A stretch of 64,000 nt of DNA, from contig PSQN01000017.1 of NCBI GenBank assembly GCA_002989075.1, positions 620,001-684,000 on the forward strand, in the 5' to 3' direction. The notes below the pieces were generated by a model. The model was given only the letters and a program-made list of their open reading frames with translations, was not told the origin of the DNA and did not search any database. The position numbers were made by a program, and so were the translations under genes. Source of the DNA: Arthonia radiata (Eukaryota; Ascomycota; Arthoniomycetes; Arthoniales; Arthoniaceae). Shown here one piece after another: positions 51,720 through 64,000 of the stretch (position 1 is its first letter; every line of letters starts with the position of its first letter).

Positions 51720-52010
51720 TCATATTGGCGTCCATTTTGGAACGCTGACTTCCGCGATCGCATAACTGACCGCCAGCGTAAAGAGGCTGTCTCCTTGTTC
51801 CATGTCTAACTGCTTCCCACGATAATCTACTCCGAACGCTCGAAACAGGGACGCTTCGTTCATTAATGGCAACATCCTAGAGTCTACTAGCATGAACACT
51901 TCACTATTTTGCCGTTCGTTCAGGCAATACCTGACATGCACTTGCGGCCAACCCAGAAGTGTCTTGGCATACTGAACTTCGTCTGTCTGCGACCATCCTT
52001 TGTCTAGCAA
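51720..52010 (-). pseudogene. Orphan coding-like fragment
   Basis: A 96-codon frame that opens with TTG, but reads like a folded protein: LLDKGWSQTDEVQYAKTLLG, HVRYCLNERQNSEVFMLVDS, EASLFRAFGVDYRGKQLD, ending VSVPKWTPI. No ATG near the start and no clear acceptor, so it may be the last exon or a piece of a lost gene. It sits 200 bases from the STAND-type domain on the opposite strand. Family not recognised. Confidence 0.3.
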
Positions 52011-52205
52011 TATATCCTCGTGGCCATGTCAAAAGCTGTCCAGACGATTTTATGCATGATTGCTGCACAGCATGATTATTACCTTAAGGGGTATATACCT
52101 GGGCTCTGCGGCTAGGCGTGCAGCAGGCAGATGCGACGATCTTGCACGACTTTCTTCCATGCAATACATGTTTGAACTAAACGTCTTGCGCGCGCTGGTC
52201 GACTT

Positions 52206-52622
52206 ATGGATCCGGTGAGCATCGTGGGCACGTCAGTGTCGCTGGCGACCGCGGTTGCCTCCACTGCTTCCAAGATCCGCGCAGTTGCTTCCAAATACCG
52301 ACACGCTCAGATCTCCTTAGATTTGTTGACCAGGCAACTAGCCATCGCCAATATCACAATCGACGAGATCTCACAATGGGAGCCTGCAAGCTGCTCAGAA
52401 AGGTTGCTCCATGGCGTTCGAGCTGCGTTCGATGCACTCTCAATGATTGTCTCTTTGCTCGACGAGAAAATTGACGTCCTCCGAAAGGATGAAACCGGTG
52501 GTCTTACCAAGCGTGGACGTACTGCCTATGTCTGGCGTTGTGAAGATCTCAAAGAATATCAGAGCATGCTTGGAGTACAAGTCAACCTCCTGACCTTCTT
52601 GCTTCACACTCTTAGGTTGTGA
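52206..52622 (+). CDS. Stand-alone STAND/NLR-type fungal N-terminal domain
   Basis: 138 aa from ATG 52206. The start MDPVSIVGTSVSLATAVAST and helices LDLLTRQLAIANITIDEISQ, AFDALSMIVSLLDEKIDVL are characteristic of the helical N-terminal domain of fungal STAND proteins (Helo-like/NACHT-associated), usually followed by a NACHT or NB-ARC and repeats. Here the frame ends after the helical bundle; a possible 35-nt intron (GTGAGT near 52621 to TTACAG) adds only about ten residues. No nucleotide-binding domain is found downstream. It may be a truncated sensor or a single-domain partner. Confidence 0.65.
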   Translation: MDPVSIVGTSVSLATAVASTASKIRAVASKYRHAQISLDLLTRQLAIANITIDEISQWEPASCSERLLHGVRAAFDALSMIVSLLDEKIDVLRKDETGGLTKRGRTAYVWRCEDLKEYQSMLGVQVNLLTFLLHTLRL

Positions 52623-53019
52623 GTGGTCTTTAACCTTCTGAATGCCCTTACAGTGCTGTCGACTTGTCAAGTGAAGTATGAGGTATATCAAGGCGTTCGA
52701 GATACTGCTTAAAAGAAGTCATCTTTTCATTTGGACTTGCGCAAGATATAGCACTTTGTTCAACATGCAAGACATAGGCTACGCAATGGAAAAATCAAGG
52801 CAACTATATTGGTCTGAGTATACATTTTACGGCGTACGCTAAGCGGCAGTAACACTTTCTGTGACAAATTTGTAGGCGCTAGTGGCCTACATCCCTAGTA
52901 ATAGTTGCATCGCCGACATGTTTCTCCCCGGAATAAAACATAAGCCACATGGCAGTATGGCAAATGTCTCTGCGCGACAGTCAGCCCGTGATTATCGCAG
53001 GGTATGCGCAACGTAGAAC
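52623..53019. other. Intergenic, AT-rich, nothing recognised
   Basis: Downstream of the STAND-type domain. No P-loop (GxxxxGKS/T) frame seen on either strand. Confidence 0.5.
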
Positions 53020-53301
53020 TCACTCGAAAAAAACGCCGTCAACGTTCTTGTCCCTGAGCCGGTCAAGGCGTTCCGGGAGATACTTTTGCAAAGAGCTGGA
53101 CGTCACATCTTTGACGTGCTCAGGGGATAGTTTCCTTGCGAGATGCAGCTTTCCCGCGAGGTGAGGAAGCTTTTTGAGCTCCTGTGGTATCCAGATGGAA
53201 CAAGTGTTGATGCAAGCATCATTGCGCGGGATGTAGACGGCGACACCTTGGACGGTATCAACGACTCTGCAACCGAGTCCTCCTAGGTATGCAGAAGGCA
53301 T
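53020..53301 (-). CDS. Possible 93-aa protein or terminal exon
   Basis: First in-frame ATG is 53301, but the same frame is open up to about 53740 and looks protein-like throughout (YVQLYCNDCLLKAASEHVSY; SLSKTFSHHSPVKSVT). The C-terminal part is the most natural: DTVQGVAVYIPRNDACINTC, PQELKKLPHLAGKLHLARKL, SLQKYLPERLDRLRDKN. An upstream exon ending at an acceptor near 53745 (ACCTAG) is possible. Family not recognised. Confidence 0.35.
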   Translation of the reverse strand: MPSAYLGGLGCRVVDTVQGVAVYIPRNDACINTCSIWIPQELKKLPHLAGKLHLARKLSPEHVKDVTSSSLQKYLPERLDRLRDKNVDGVFFE

Positions 53302-53831
53302 GCCTTGTGCTGCAACGTGGTGTATGCTACAATAATAAGGTGAGTAGAATAATCTGACTTGACCGGACTTGCGCAAGTGCTGAAAGTGTGTTGAGAGTAT
53401 TCTGACACTGAAAAGGGAAGCAAGAGATCTCTGAACCGTACTCCACGCCGGAATAGTAGCTGCAATATGTCCGTTAACACGAACAGGTGTCGTTACACTC
53501 TTGACAGGTGAATGATGCGAGAATGTCTTAGAAAGGCTCGCGTGATGACCATCCCCTCGCTTGATCGCATGTCCACCGGAGTGGTTGGCGTTTAAACCCT
53601 TTGGGAGACTCAAGGGCCAGCCCGAATGTTCACGCGATGGTTTAGGTGACAAGTAGGAGACATGCTCAGAGGCGGCCTTGAGAAGACAGTCATTACAATA
53701 CAGTTGTACGTAGTCGAGTCTCCACAAAGACAGCTCACTAGGTCAAATGCTCACGCATCTCAGCGAGCTCGCCTTGCTTGTCATCACGCAGAGGGACAGA
53801 GCCCCTGTCAGCGCCAAGGCCAGTTTGCCGC

Positions 53832-54282
53832 CTACTTTTTTTGTTTTCCAAACCACTCTCCCATGTGCACCTTGCCACGCTCGAGCGTCTCCGAAGGCGA
53901 CGTAAGCGTCTTCTTCACTTTCTGGAATTCCTTCCACCAGGAGTTCCACTGCTTCTGGCTCATACCGTGCGCATCCTTCGAATGGCTGAGGAGATCATCC
54001 TGCGCGTTCGCCTCCGTCATCTCGGCGCCCCGCTGCAATGTCGTCACATCAGCTACGCACGCAAAGATGCGGCGCCGGGAGCATGCTTACCGGGTTCAAC
54101 AACCTCTCATGTTGCTCCCTGAGAGCTCTTTCGCGGGCGGACGCGCGAGTCTGGTCTCTGCCCACGAGCTTGTTACTCTGCCGACTATTGGAGCTCGCGG
54201 TGGACGCGTGCGCAATTTGAGTGATTTGTGTCAGCTCGTCTCCAATCTCCTGGACGGTCATATCTTTTACAGGGCGGTCCAT
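53832..54282 (-). CDS. 130-aa hypothetical protein, two exons
   Basis: Exons 54282-54091 and 54032-53832 (GTAAGC donor, TTGCAG acceptor, 58-nt intron) join in phase. The protein is soluble and helical: VQEIGDELTQITQIAHASTA, ARERALREQHERLLNPRGAE across the splice, then QKQWNSWWKEFQKVKKTLTS and a basic end EWFGKQKK. No family recognised. The Trp-rich basic helix could bind membrane or a partner. Good splice signals support it. Confidence 0.65.
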
Positions 54283-55063
54283 GGTGGTTAGTGATGCTGC
54301 TGCTAGCTGCGGAACTGGTCTTTTGGGTGCTGTTATATCGCTTTGGAAGTAAGTTTCAGTGATTTGAATGAAGAAAAGGTGGAAAGAGAGGCGATTTGAA
54401 TGTAACAGAGCGCTAAAGGTCTCGAAGAGCGGGAAAGCCTTGTAAAGCCGTTGTGCGTTTATGGATAGGACAGCGAAGCTACTCGATCTTCCAGCTGTCA
54501 GATTTCGATGAACCGGGGACATGGCACGAGCCTCCCAAGCAGATTGTTCGCAACATTGTGTGCACCTGTCCCTCGCGAAATGGTACATATCGGTTGCGGA
54601 ATGCTACTTGTCCCTCGCGAGATGGTCTCAACCAAGGCACATGTTTTCTTAGAAAGATGACAAGCTTTTACAGCAAATCTGTATTTACATCTTTTCTTTC
54701 CGAGTGTCCTGCTTCTCTTAATGTTTGATGATACATACCTGAATCCATGTAAGCTTGACGTAAACATCAAGTCTTAGCTTCAAGCAGTAAACAGGGGTGC
54801 TGCTTTGTAAACCTCGTTCTGTCAACAATCAAAGCTCAACAACTCACCATGTAAGCGCCTTTGAAAGCCCAAGCAGCACGTCACACGCATCATCCACGAG
54901 TGTTTCATCGACCTACGAACAGCCGTTCCAGACGGGAACGAAGATAGCTTTATTGGTGAGGCGTCACAGCTAGACCAAGGGCAATGCCAGAGGCCAGACC
55001 GTATTATGATCAATCTTCTTCCAAACGTTTTACACACATGCTGTACATCTCAAAACAAGACAT
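54283..55063. other. Intergenic with a small direct repeat
   Basis: No gene. A 19-base near-direct repeat (CTGTCCCTCGCGAAATGGT at 54566-54584, TTGTCCCTCGCGAGATGGT at 54608-54626) has a 42-base period upstream of the 130-aa gene. Confidence 0.5.
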
Positions 55064-57998
55064 CTATTTCCGCACCCTGACACTGGTCCGTTGTGGCAAC
55101 GCCGAACGCTTCGCCCTGGGTATCTGTCGTGCTGGCGCTGCTGTCTGTGGTTTCGCTTCTGCTTGTACTGCGTCTGTTTGCGCCGCGGATGGAACGACTG
55201 GTTGTGTAGCGGATGAGGCAGATGGTTGTTCCGGCGGACTTTCTCTCTCCTTTTCCGCCTGCGCCCACGTCGCTTTTGTCCGCGGTGCAGCAGCAGACGG
55301 CAGTCGGCGTGCTTTCGCCAGCCTAGGCTTATCCTCAGCCTGTCCGACTTGTTTGCTCTCCTCTGTAATCTCAGCAGGGCGTTTTCTACCCCTCTGCTTA
55401 CCCGCCGTCCCTTCGTCATCTTTACCACCATCACTCACGTCTCGCGACCGCAGCTTGGCAGGCGTCCCATTGACAGCACCCAGTGCCCGCTTTCTCCGAT
55501 TCGCAGGCTTGACCTCTTCTTTCTTCTCAACATCCCTGCCTTCGTCGCCCTCATCCAGCCCCGCGACCAACTCCTCCGACCCCTTCTCCTGAAAGTAGCT
55601 CACCAGCTCCTCGTTCCACCGCACGCCCCTCTTTTCCTTCGTCTCCACACGCTCGCCCTCCTCTGCCTCCGCGACGCCGTTCTTAAGGTTTTTCAGCGTC
55701 AGCTTCACGGATACGCTGCCCCCTCTATTCCGCCGCGTGTTCGTGCGCGTGGCAAGGGTGAGGGCTTGGGCTTCGGACTTCCGCGGCACGAATGGGACGT
55801 GAGGACCGTGGCGTAGCGAGATACGCGCAGGTCCTGCGGGCTCGTCTTCTTCTGGTGTTGAAGACGCGTTAGGGCGTCGTGAGCGGCGCTTGAGTCGGCT
55901 TGGAGATGCGGTAACTTCAGGGTCTTCGGAGGCGGGTGTGGGTAGAGACGGAGTATTGAAGTCAAGCATGAGCGTGGGACTGGCCAGGTTGCCTTCCATG
56001 TCTGCGTCCAGCGGATCTGCGGATGACTCGCCCTCAAGCTGTGGTCCGGATGGCGATGTGACGTTCGCGGTGATCTCGTCGAGGGCGGCGCGTGAGGAGA
56101 GTGCGGTCTTGATAGCGTCTGAATCACGGCGCTGAGACGCGTGTTCTTGAGAGGCGATGCGCGCGGCTTTTGAGGCTTTGGTACGAGCGAGGAAGTCGTG
56201 AAGGAGGGTTTCGTCGTCGTTCAGAGGTACAATTTGTGAAGGCGTAGGTGGTGGAGCCTCTGTTGGAGATGTGAGCTCGGGTGAGGTAGGTTGTTGAGGC
56301 TCGTTTGGAGAAGAAGCTTGTTGAAAAGGATAATGTACTTGAGCTGGCGAGCTGACAGGCGAAGACGGTGCCTCGATCGGGCCAGTGTCATTCTGCACCT
56401 GTGAAGGTTTGAGTGTCGCAGTGTCGTCCGCGAGCATTGCGTCCAGATCTTCGCTAGAGACGGTAGAGGACGTGTCGTCGGACTCTACATCTTCGTCATC
56501 GTCCTCTGCTTGCGCTGCTGCGGCCAATCGAACAGGTGAGAAGCTTTCATCTTCGTCTTCCCCCTCCAGAACTGGCATAACACCAAGAGCCCGGGATTCA
56601 TCAAGTGCTGCTGGCGTTTGGATCTGATTACGTTCTGGAGATTGGCCAAAAACATTCTCGTCCTCAACATTAGCTTGCTTCCTAGCCGTGAAGTCTCTTT
56701 GTGCAGCAAGTTCTTCTTGTCTCGTATCGCGGAACTCCCTTCCATTCTGCGCAACGCTTTCGATGAATGGTAAGACTGAGGGTTCATCCATGTTCCTGAT
56801 GTCCTCAGTGTTAGCATCTTCAGCCCTCACGTAAGAAGTTTCGAACCCTAAGTCGTGGTCGAAGTTCGCTTTGCTTGCCTCCGAATCTTGAGATTTGTTG
56901 TCTGATGGCGGATCCACGTCTTCTGCTTGTTCAAATGCACTAACATCGCCGTTATTCTCACTGCTAAGCCCCCTCTCATCAGGCGATGGCGGGCTCGAAG
57001 GCTGTTGTCTGTCCGTTGTAGCCTTCGGCGTGGCAGCACTTGGGCTTGCGCTAGAAAGAGAAGGTGAACTTTGATTGTCAATGCTCGTGACTGTCACATC
57101 CTTGAAGTCGTCCTCTTCGTTAGAAGCTTCCCCAGATGTGTCTTGCAACTCTCGATCTGGGCTTTCGCCTGTAGCTTGGAGCGCAAGCTGTTGTTCATGC
57201 TCCACAGGTACGTTTTCTTCATCTGCGATGATTTGCGCGTCGTCAAGTGAAGGTGAAGGCTCGTTCTCAGCAGAAACGTTGGCGCCATCTGCGGTTTGCG
57301 CATGCGCGAGTTCGTCTGATTGTTCTAGCTCCGATACGGCTTGCACGGCTTGCGTTGACCTTTGCTTGTCTGCCAACCCGTCAGTCGTTATCGTCATTTC
57401 GTAAACATCGCGCAACAAACTCACGAGGCAAACTACTCCTCCGCCTATCTCTCCCCACAACCCTATGCTTCACCTTGTTCCCCTTGTCACCCTCCTCATT
57501 CTTGACCGGCGTATCACTCTCCACCCTCACCTTCTTCACGATCTTCTTCGGCGTCTCCAGCGCATTCGCAAGCCCACTCCACTCCCCAATCCTACTCTTC
57601 GCCCTCGTATTCTGGCTCGGCCGTTCGCCATTAGGCCCCTGCTGTTGCGCCAGCGGGCGTTTCCAGATCTTGCGCGACTTTCCGTTCTTCTGAGTGACTG
57701 CGCGCGCCTGGCGCTCCCAGGCTTTCAAGGGTTTGGTTTGCGCGCGAGCGGGCGTGAGGTGGATGGTGTCGCATGTTAATTTGGTGGTGGTGATGGCGGG
57801 CTCCTGCAGATCTTCGGAACCTCTATCTGGTAATTTGCTGTCGACCTTGAACTTGGGCGTCGGCGGTATGCTAGATTGCCGATGTTGCGCGCGTCGCGCC
57901 TCCCTGACGAGCACCTGCTTGAGCGGTGAGGAGTTCTTTTTGGGGGAGCGCGACTGCCGTCTTGGGCTTTGGGGTGGGGAAAAGGTCGGCGCTTCCAT
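55064..57998 (-). CDS. 959-aa disordered, probably nuclear protein
   Basis: Exons 57998-57425 and 57369-55064 (GTGAGT donor, TTGGCAG acceptor, 55 nt) join in phase. Residues 1-190 are basic and Ser/Pro-rich with SPPQSPRRQSRSPKKNSSP, suggesting CDK-type sites. A long acidic Ser/Glu/Asp-rich middle (about 190-690) follows, then a basic C-terminal third with RLKRRSRRPNAS and KRALGAVNG. The only segment that looks folded or conserved is SVSVKLTLKNLKNGVA with KRGVRWNEELVSYFQEKG, near residue 785. No domain recognised; chromatin or kinetochore association is a guess from composition. Confidence 0.75.
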
Positions 57999-58252
57999 TG
58001 TGACGGCAGTCACGTCTAGATCGAGATCAAAGCAGCCACGCGACGCAACAAGAACAATCACTGATTTGAGTCTGATGAGATGAAACTCGTGTCTGTGTCT
58101 GTAAACAAACAAGCGTAGCATGGGGCAATCAGTGCCAAGAGTTCGAGATATCACTACATGCCTAATAGAGGATTCACGCCTGCGCTCTCATGTATCGCCC
58201 AATTGAACTCTTACGGTTGTGAGCGTTGTGGACGTCTTGTTTGACCGTGACG

Positions 58253-58683
58253 ATGCCACCGCGACCGTCGAATACCCCAAAACCAGCGGTGGCGCCGCGA
58301 CTACCGCCGTTGCCAAAGCTGCGCGTCCGACGGCCGAACCAGCTTGATGCGAATCCGTGCATGGGGATCATGAGCAGTGTCCTTGGTAAGCAAGATGCAC
58401 AAGCTTGCGCAAGCGAATTGGAGAGTCGCAGCGCTGGGTTGATGCTGACAGAATTTCAAACAGGCTGTTGGGCGTCCAATGGACAGGCGCATGAAGGATG
58501 CGCCATCCTTGAGCAGCAACTAAGAGCGTGCATGGACACACCGGTATGTGCTTACCCTGAGCATGGTGCGGTGAAGGATACTGATGACGCTCGCAGCGAC
58601 CAAACATGGGGAAGAAGAGCAATATAAACTTCAACTTGGGCCGCATGTACCCAATGTTCAAGGGTCCCGCGAAGAGGAAGTAG
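58253..58683 (+). CDS. MRP10: Mitochondrial small-subunit ribosomal protein Mrp10 (mS37)
   Basis: Intermembrane-space/matrix protein of the mitoribosome small subunit, imported through the Mia40 pathway. Exons 58253-58385, 58464-58543 and 58597-58683 give 99 aa. The twin CX9C motif is rebuilt by splicing: NPCMGIMSSVLG joined to CWASNG, then GCAILEQQLRACMDTP. The third exon supplies the conserved end (KKSNINFNLGRMYP, FKGPAKRK). N-terminal RVRRPNQLDANPC is typical. The 253-base gap to the divergent 959-aa gene should be a shared promoter. Confidence 0.95.
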
Positions 58684-59056
58684 TTGGCTGCAAGACTATT
58701 TCGACGCGCATACACATCCCAATCATGAAGTTGGTGCCCACATCCACGAAGGGCAGCAGCGGGCGACGACTTGATATGGTTGAAAGGGGCATAAACATTC
58801 CAACGCATCGGGTTTGAGAGCGGACAAGGCATAGGGAAAGCGTTTGAAGGCTTGCCGCAAAATTATAGACGTGTACGTGATGGAATGGTAACTCATCAGT
58901 AGCTAGTGATACTTCAGCAACTATTGTACAGCGGATGAGAAGCATGCGCCAGACGTTGGTGCTAGACCAGAAATATGCCAATAGATGCTCATGGTCCTGG
59001 CCACGCTATGCTGGGTATCATTCTCGAAGACTGCTCAGCCAATTCCAAACAAGCCG
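58684..59056. other. Intergenic between convergent MRP10 and SAS3
   Basis: Terminator region for both genes; no frame of note. Confidence 0.5.
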
Positions 59057-62331
<3,275 letters not shown>

Positions 62332-62964
62332 GTAGTGTTGCTGCGTCGCCAACTCTTTTCAGTCGTGTATGTGCTACCGCATCTGATGCCGTCCCTGTGA
62401 CAGCTTCACAAAGCAGCGCATGGGCAAGTTGAGAGCGAGCTGTGCCGCAGTGACACTGGCGTTGATGTATGAAGTTGTCTACGGGAGGCTCCAAGGCATG
62501 TAGGGAGATGCTTGTAATGCGATCGTGGAGAGAAATTGTTGTTAGGATGGGATTCCAAAGGTTGTTGGTCAGGTCGAGAGAGCGGGTGCCGTTGTCGCGT
62601 CGGAAAACCAGCGCGGGTCGAATTGGCAGCTGCAAAGCTCGCTGCACCTCAGTGAAGGCTTCTAATCGGCGAATTATCTTCGCGAGCTCTTATCAGAGTT
62701 CAAAACGCGTCGTATGCTTGGTCGATGCGGATGTCCAAAATGTTCTTGATCTGCTGCGTGGTGAGAGAGACTGAGCATTAATGTCCTAAATAGGAAATCG
62801 ACGGTTAGAAGACCGCCATCTGTGAGCTCTCCAGCACTGCAAGACTGTAGCTTTTCCTTGCGACCCAGCAGCTCCAAGCCAATCCCTTTTCAGTTCCTGA
62901 GTGAAGGCCAGAGCCAATCCTGATTCCTGAAACCCGTTTGTCCGCTTCGGTAACAGGCGACACA
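62332..62964 (-). other. SAS3 leader / possible upstream coding exons
   Basis: The minus frame 62647-62370 is protein-like (VQRALQLPIRPALVFRRDNG, ISLHALEPPVDNFIHQRQCH, RSQLAHALLCEAVTGTASDA). It can splice in phase (donor near 62371, acceptor near 62335, 37 nt) to codons just before the SAS3 ATG, and upstream to a piece reading QQIKNILDIRIDQAYDA. These may be 5' exons of SAS3 or an overlapping small gene. The stretch also carries the promoter shared with NUXM. Confidence 0.35.
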
Positions 62965-63430
62965 ATGCCGGTCCCTTTCGAAGCTTTCCTGCCCTACGGG
63001 GTCATGTTCATTGTACGAGCAGTATAAGCAAGCGCAACGAAGCCATGCTGACGTAAAAAAGCTGTTTGGTGTGTCCGCGGGCGGTCTGGGTTACATTCGT
63101 ACAGTGAACAACGGCAATAAGAGGCAACGATACGCGGTTGGTAGATGGGACGAAGTACGTATTCTCTCAGAATCCTTCAGCAATCTTTACTGATCCAAAG
63201 TGCAGGAGAGTAAGAAACGCCCTACCCAACGGTCATCCGAGACGACCACTCACGCGAGCAGTGATGCGACGAGATCGACGCTTAACAGGCTATCTACGAG
63301 GACAGACAGACCAGGTTCACGCCAATCCTGGATTCGAATTGAACAATCCTTGGCGGGTACGTCACTTTCCCTCACCATTGCTTCCCGAGCGCGTATTGAA
63401 TGTGAGCAGGTTGAATACTTGACGAAATGA
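62965..63430 (+). CDS. Complex I subunit NUXM / NDUFA1 (MWFE), with micro-exon
   Basis: Accessory membrane-arm subunit of mitochondrial NADH:ubiquinone oxidoreductase. Exons 62965-63012, 63062-63154, 63206-63209, 63262-63356 and 63410-63430 give 86 aa. The start MPVPFEAFLPYGVMFI, the helix FGVSAGGLGYI, the RRDRRLTGYLRGQ block and GFELNNPWRVEYLTK are the family pattern. The third exon is only four bases (GAGA). With it the junction reads RWDEEMMRRDRRLTG; skipping it puts a stop at the junction. Its flanking introns are canonical (GTACGT...GTGCAG, GTAAGA...GAGCAG). Confidence 0.92.
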
Positions 63431-64000
63431 TTATCATCTGCCCGATGGAAATAGTGGTAACGGCGTTCCCGGTGGATCACAAGGAGTATTGAGCAGACGC
63501 CAGAGCATACATTTTAGTATCGCAAGCAGATGAGCATCACCGACTGCAACAAGACCTCTTCACACATCACGCCGACGGCGATAAAGTCTTGCGACACTGT
63601 CCATCTGGACCGTTCTTTGACTCGAAGATGGACCAGCTCTCAAGAGAACATGCCCGCACGCCCTGCGCGTTGATGACTGGCTAGATACTCAACAGCAAAG
63701 ATCACATCTTGGAACGCCTCTCAAAATTTTCGTTGTTGATTTCACTTGACATGTGGAGACCTTGGCTCTCTATCCAATCAGTGTTGATTACAGTAGATGC
63801 TTATGTTCGCGCCTCCTGCTGCGCAATTGACATAGTAAGTCGGTGATCGAGAAGCTGGTCGGCAAGGCTTTGTTGCGGTCCATTTGCGACCATTATTATT
63901 CGTGGTCCTGACGCTGCCTCGTCTCCAGTTGTTGCCCTTCAGCTCATCTCATACCGTCGTGCTGCGCACTCATTGCTTTCCCCACTCATGGGATCAACCC
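63431..64000. other. Intergenic to window edge, nothing recognised
   Basis: Downstream of NUXM. No frame longer than about 50 codons with natural composition. Confidence 0.5.

Overview
This window is nuclear DNA of a filamentous ascomycete (Pezizomycotina, most likely Dothideomycetes). Genes are 0.3-3 kb, carry zero to five short introns (37-207 nt) with GTAAGT/GTGAGT-type donors and TNAG acceptors, lie on both strands without operons, and include fungal-specific families: GH72 glucanosyltransferase, PIG-V, a Frm2-type nitroreductase, a STAND/NLR-type N-terminal domain and a cysteine-rich wall protein. I saw no rRNA, tRNA, CRISPR or clear transposon. Gene models were spliced by hand from reading frame and splice-site logic; a model is trusted most where the joined frame restores a family motif.

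Layout. 1-15.7 kb is a housekeeping block: PAB1 (3' end cut by the window edge), a GPI-anchored GH72 enzyme, UTP4, a 180-aa unknown, a nitroreductase, a vacuolar Ca2+/H+ antiporter, an AKR7-type aldo-keto reductase and a wax-synthase-like MBOAT protein. 15.9-28 kb is accessory in character: five minus-strand genes for small single-pass membrane proteins (15.9-20.5 kb), two more micro-proteins (21.2 and 27.6 kb), an unresolved coding-like stretch (22.4-24.4 kb), a six-exon ketosamine-3-kinase and the stump of a larger membrane protein. 28.3-45 kb is conserved again: DNAJC9-like protein, Kin17-like protein, DRAP deaminase, an NTF2-like protein, a cysteine-rich GPI-type protein, STN1, an AtuA-family protein, an RBR ubiquitin ligase, two unknowns and PIG-V/GPI18. 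45-54 kb is gene-poor, with a DNAJC28-like mitochondrial protein, a lone STAND N-terminal domain and orphan frames. 54-64 kb holds a 130-aa protein, a 959-aa disordered nuclear-looking protein, MRP10 (mS37), a SAS3-type histone acetyltransferase with a PHD finger, and the complex I subunit NUXM/NDUFA1.

Functional links are loose, as expected for a fungal chromosome: wall and GPI biology (GH72, cysteine-rich protein, PIG-V), mRNA and ribosome metabolism (PAB1, UTP4, MRP10), chromatin and telomere (SAS3, STN1, DNAJC9-like) and mitochondria (NUXM, MRP10, DNAJC28-like). The two most unusual items are the tandem cluster of tiny membrane proteins, two of which share an almost identical C-terminal tail, with a triple MluI-box array upstream of one of them, and a predicted 4-nt micro-exon in NUXM.
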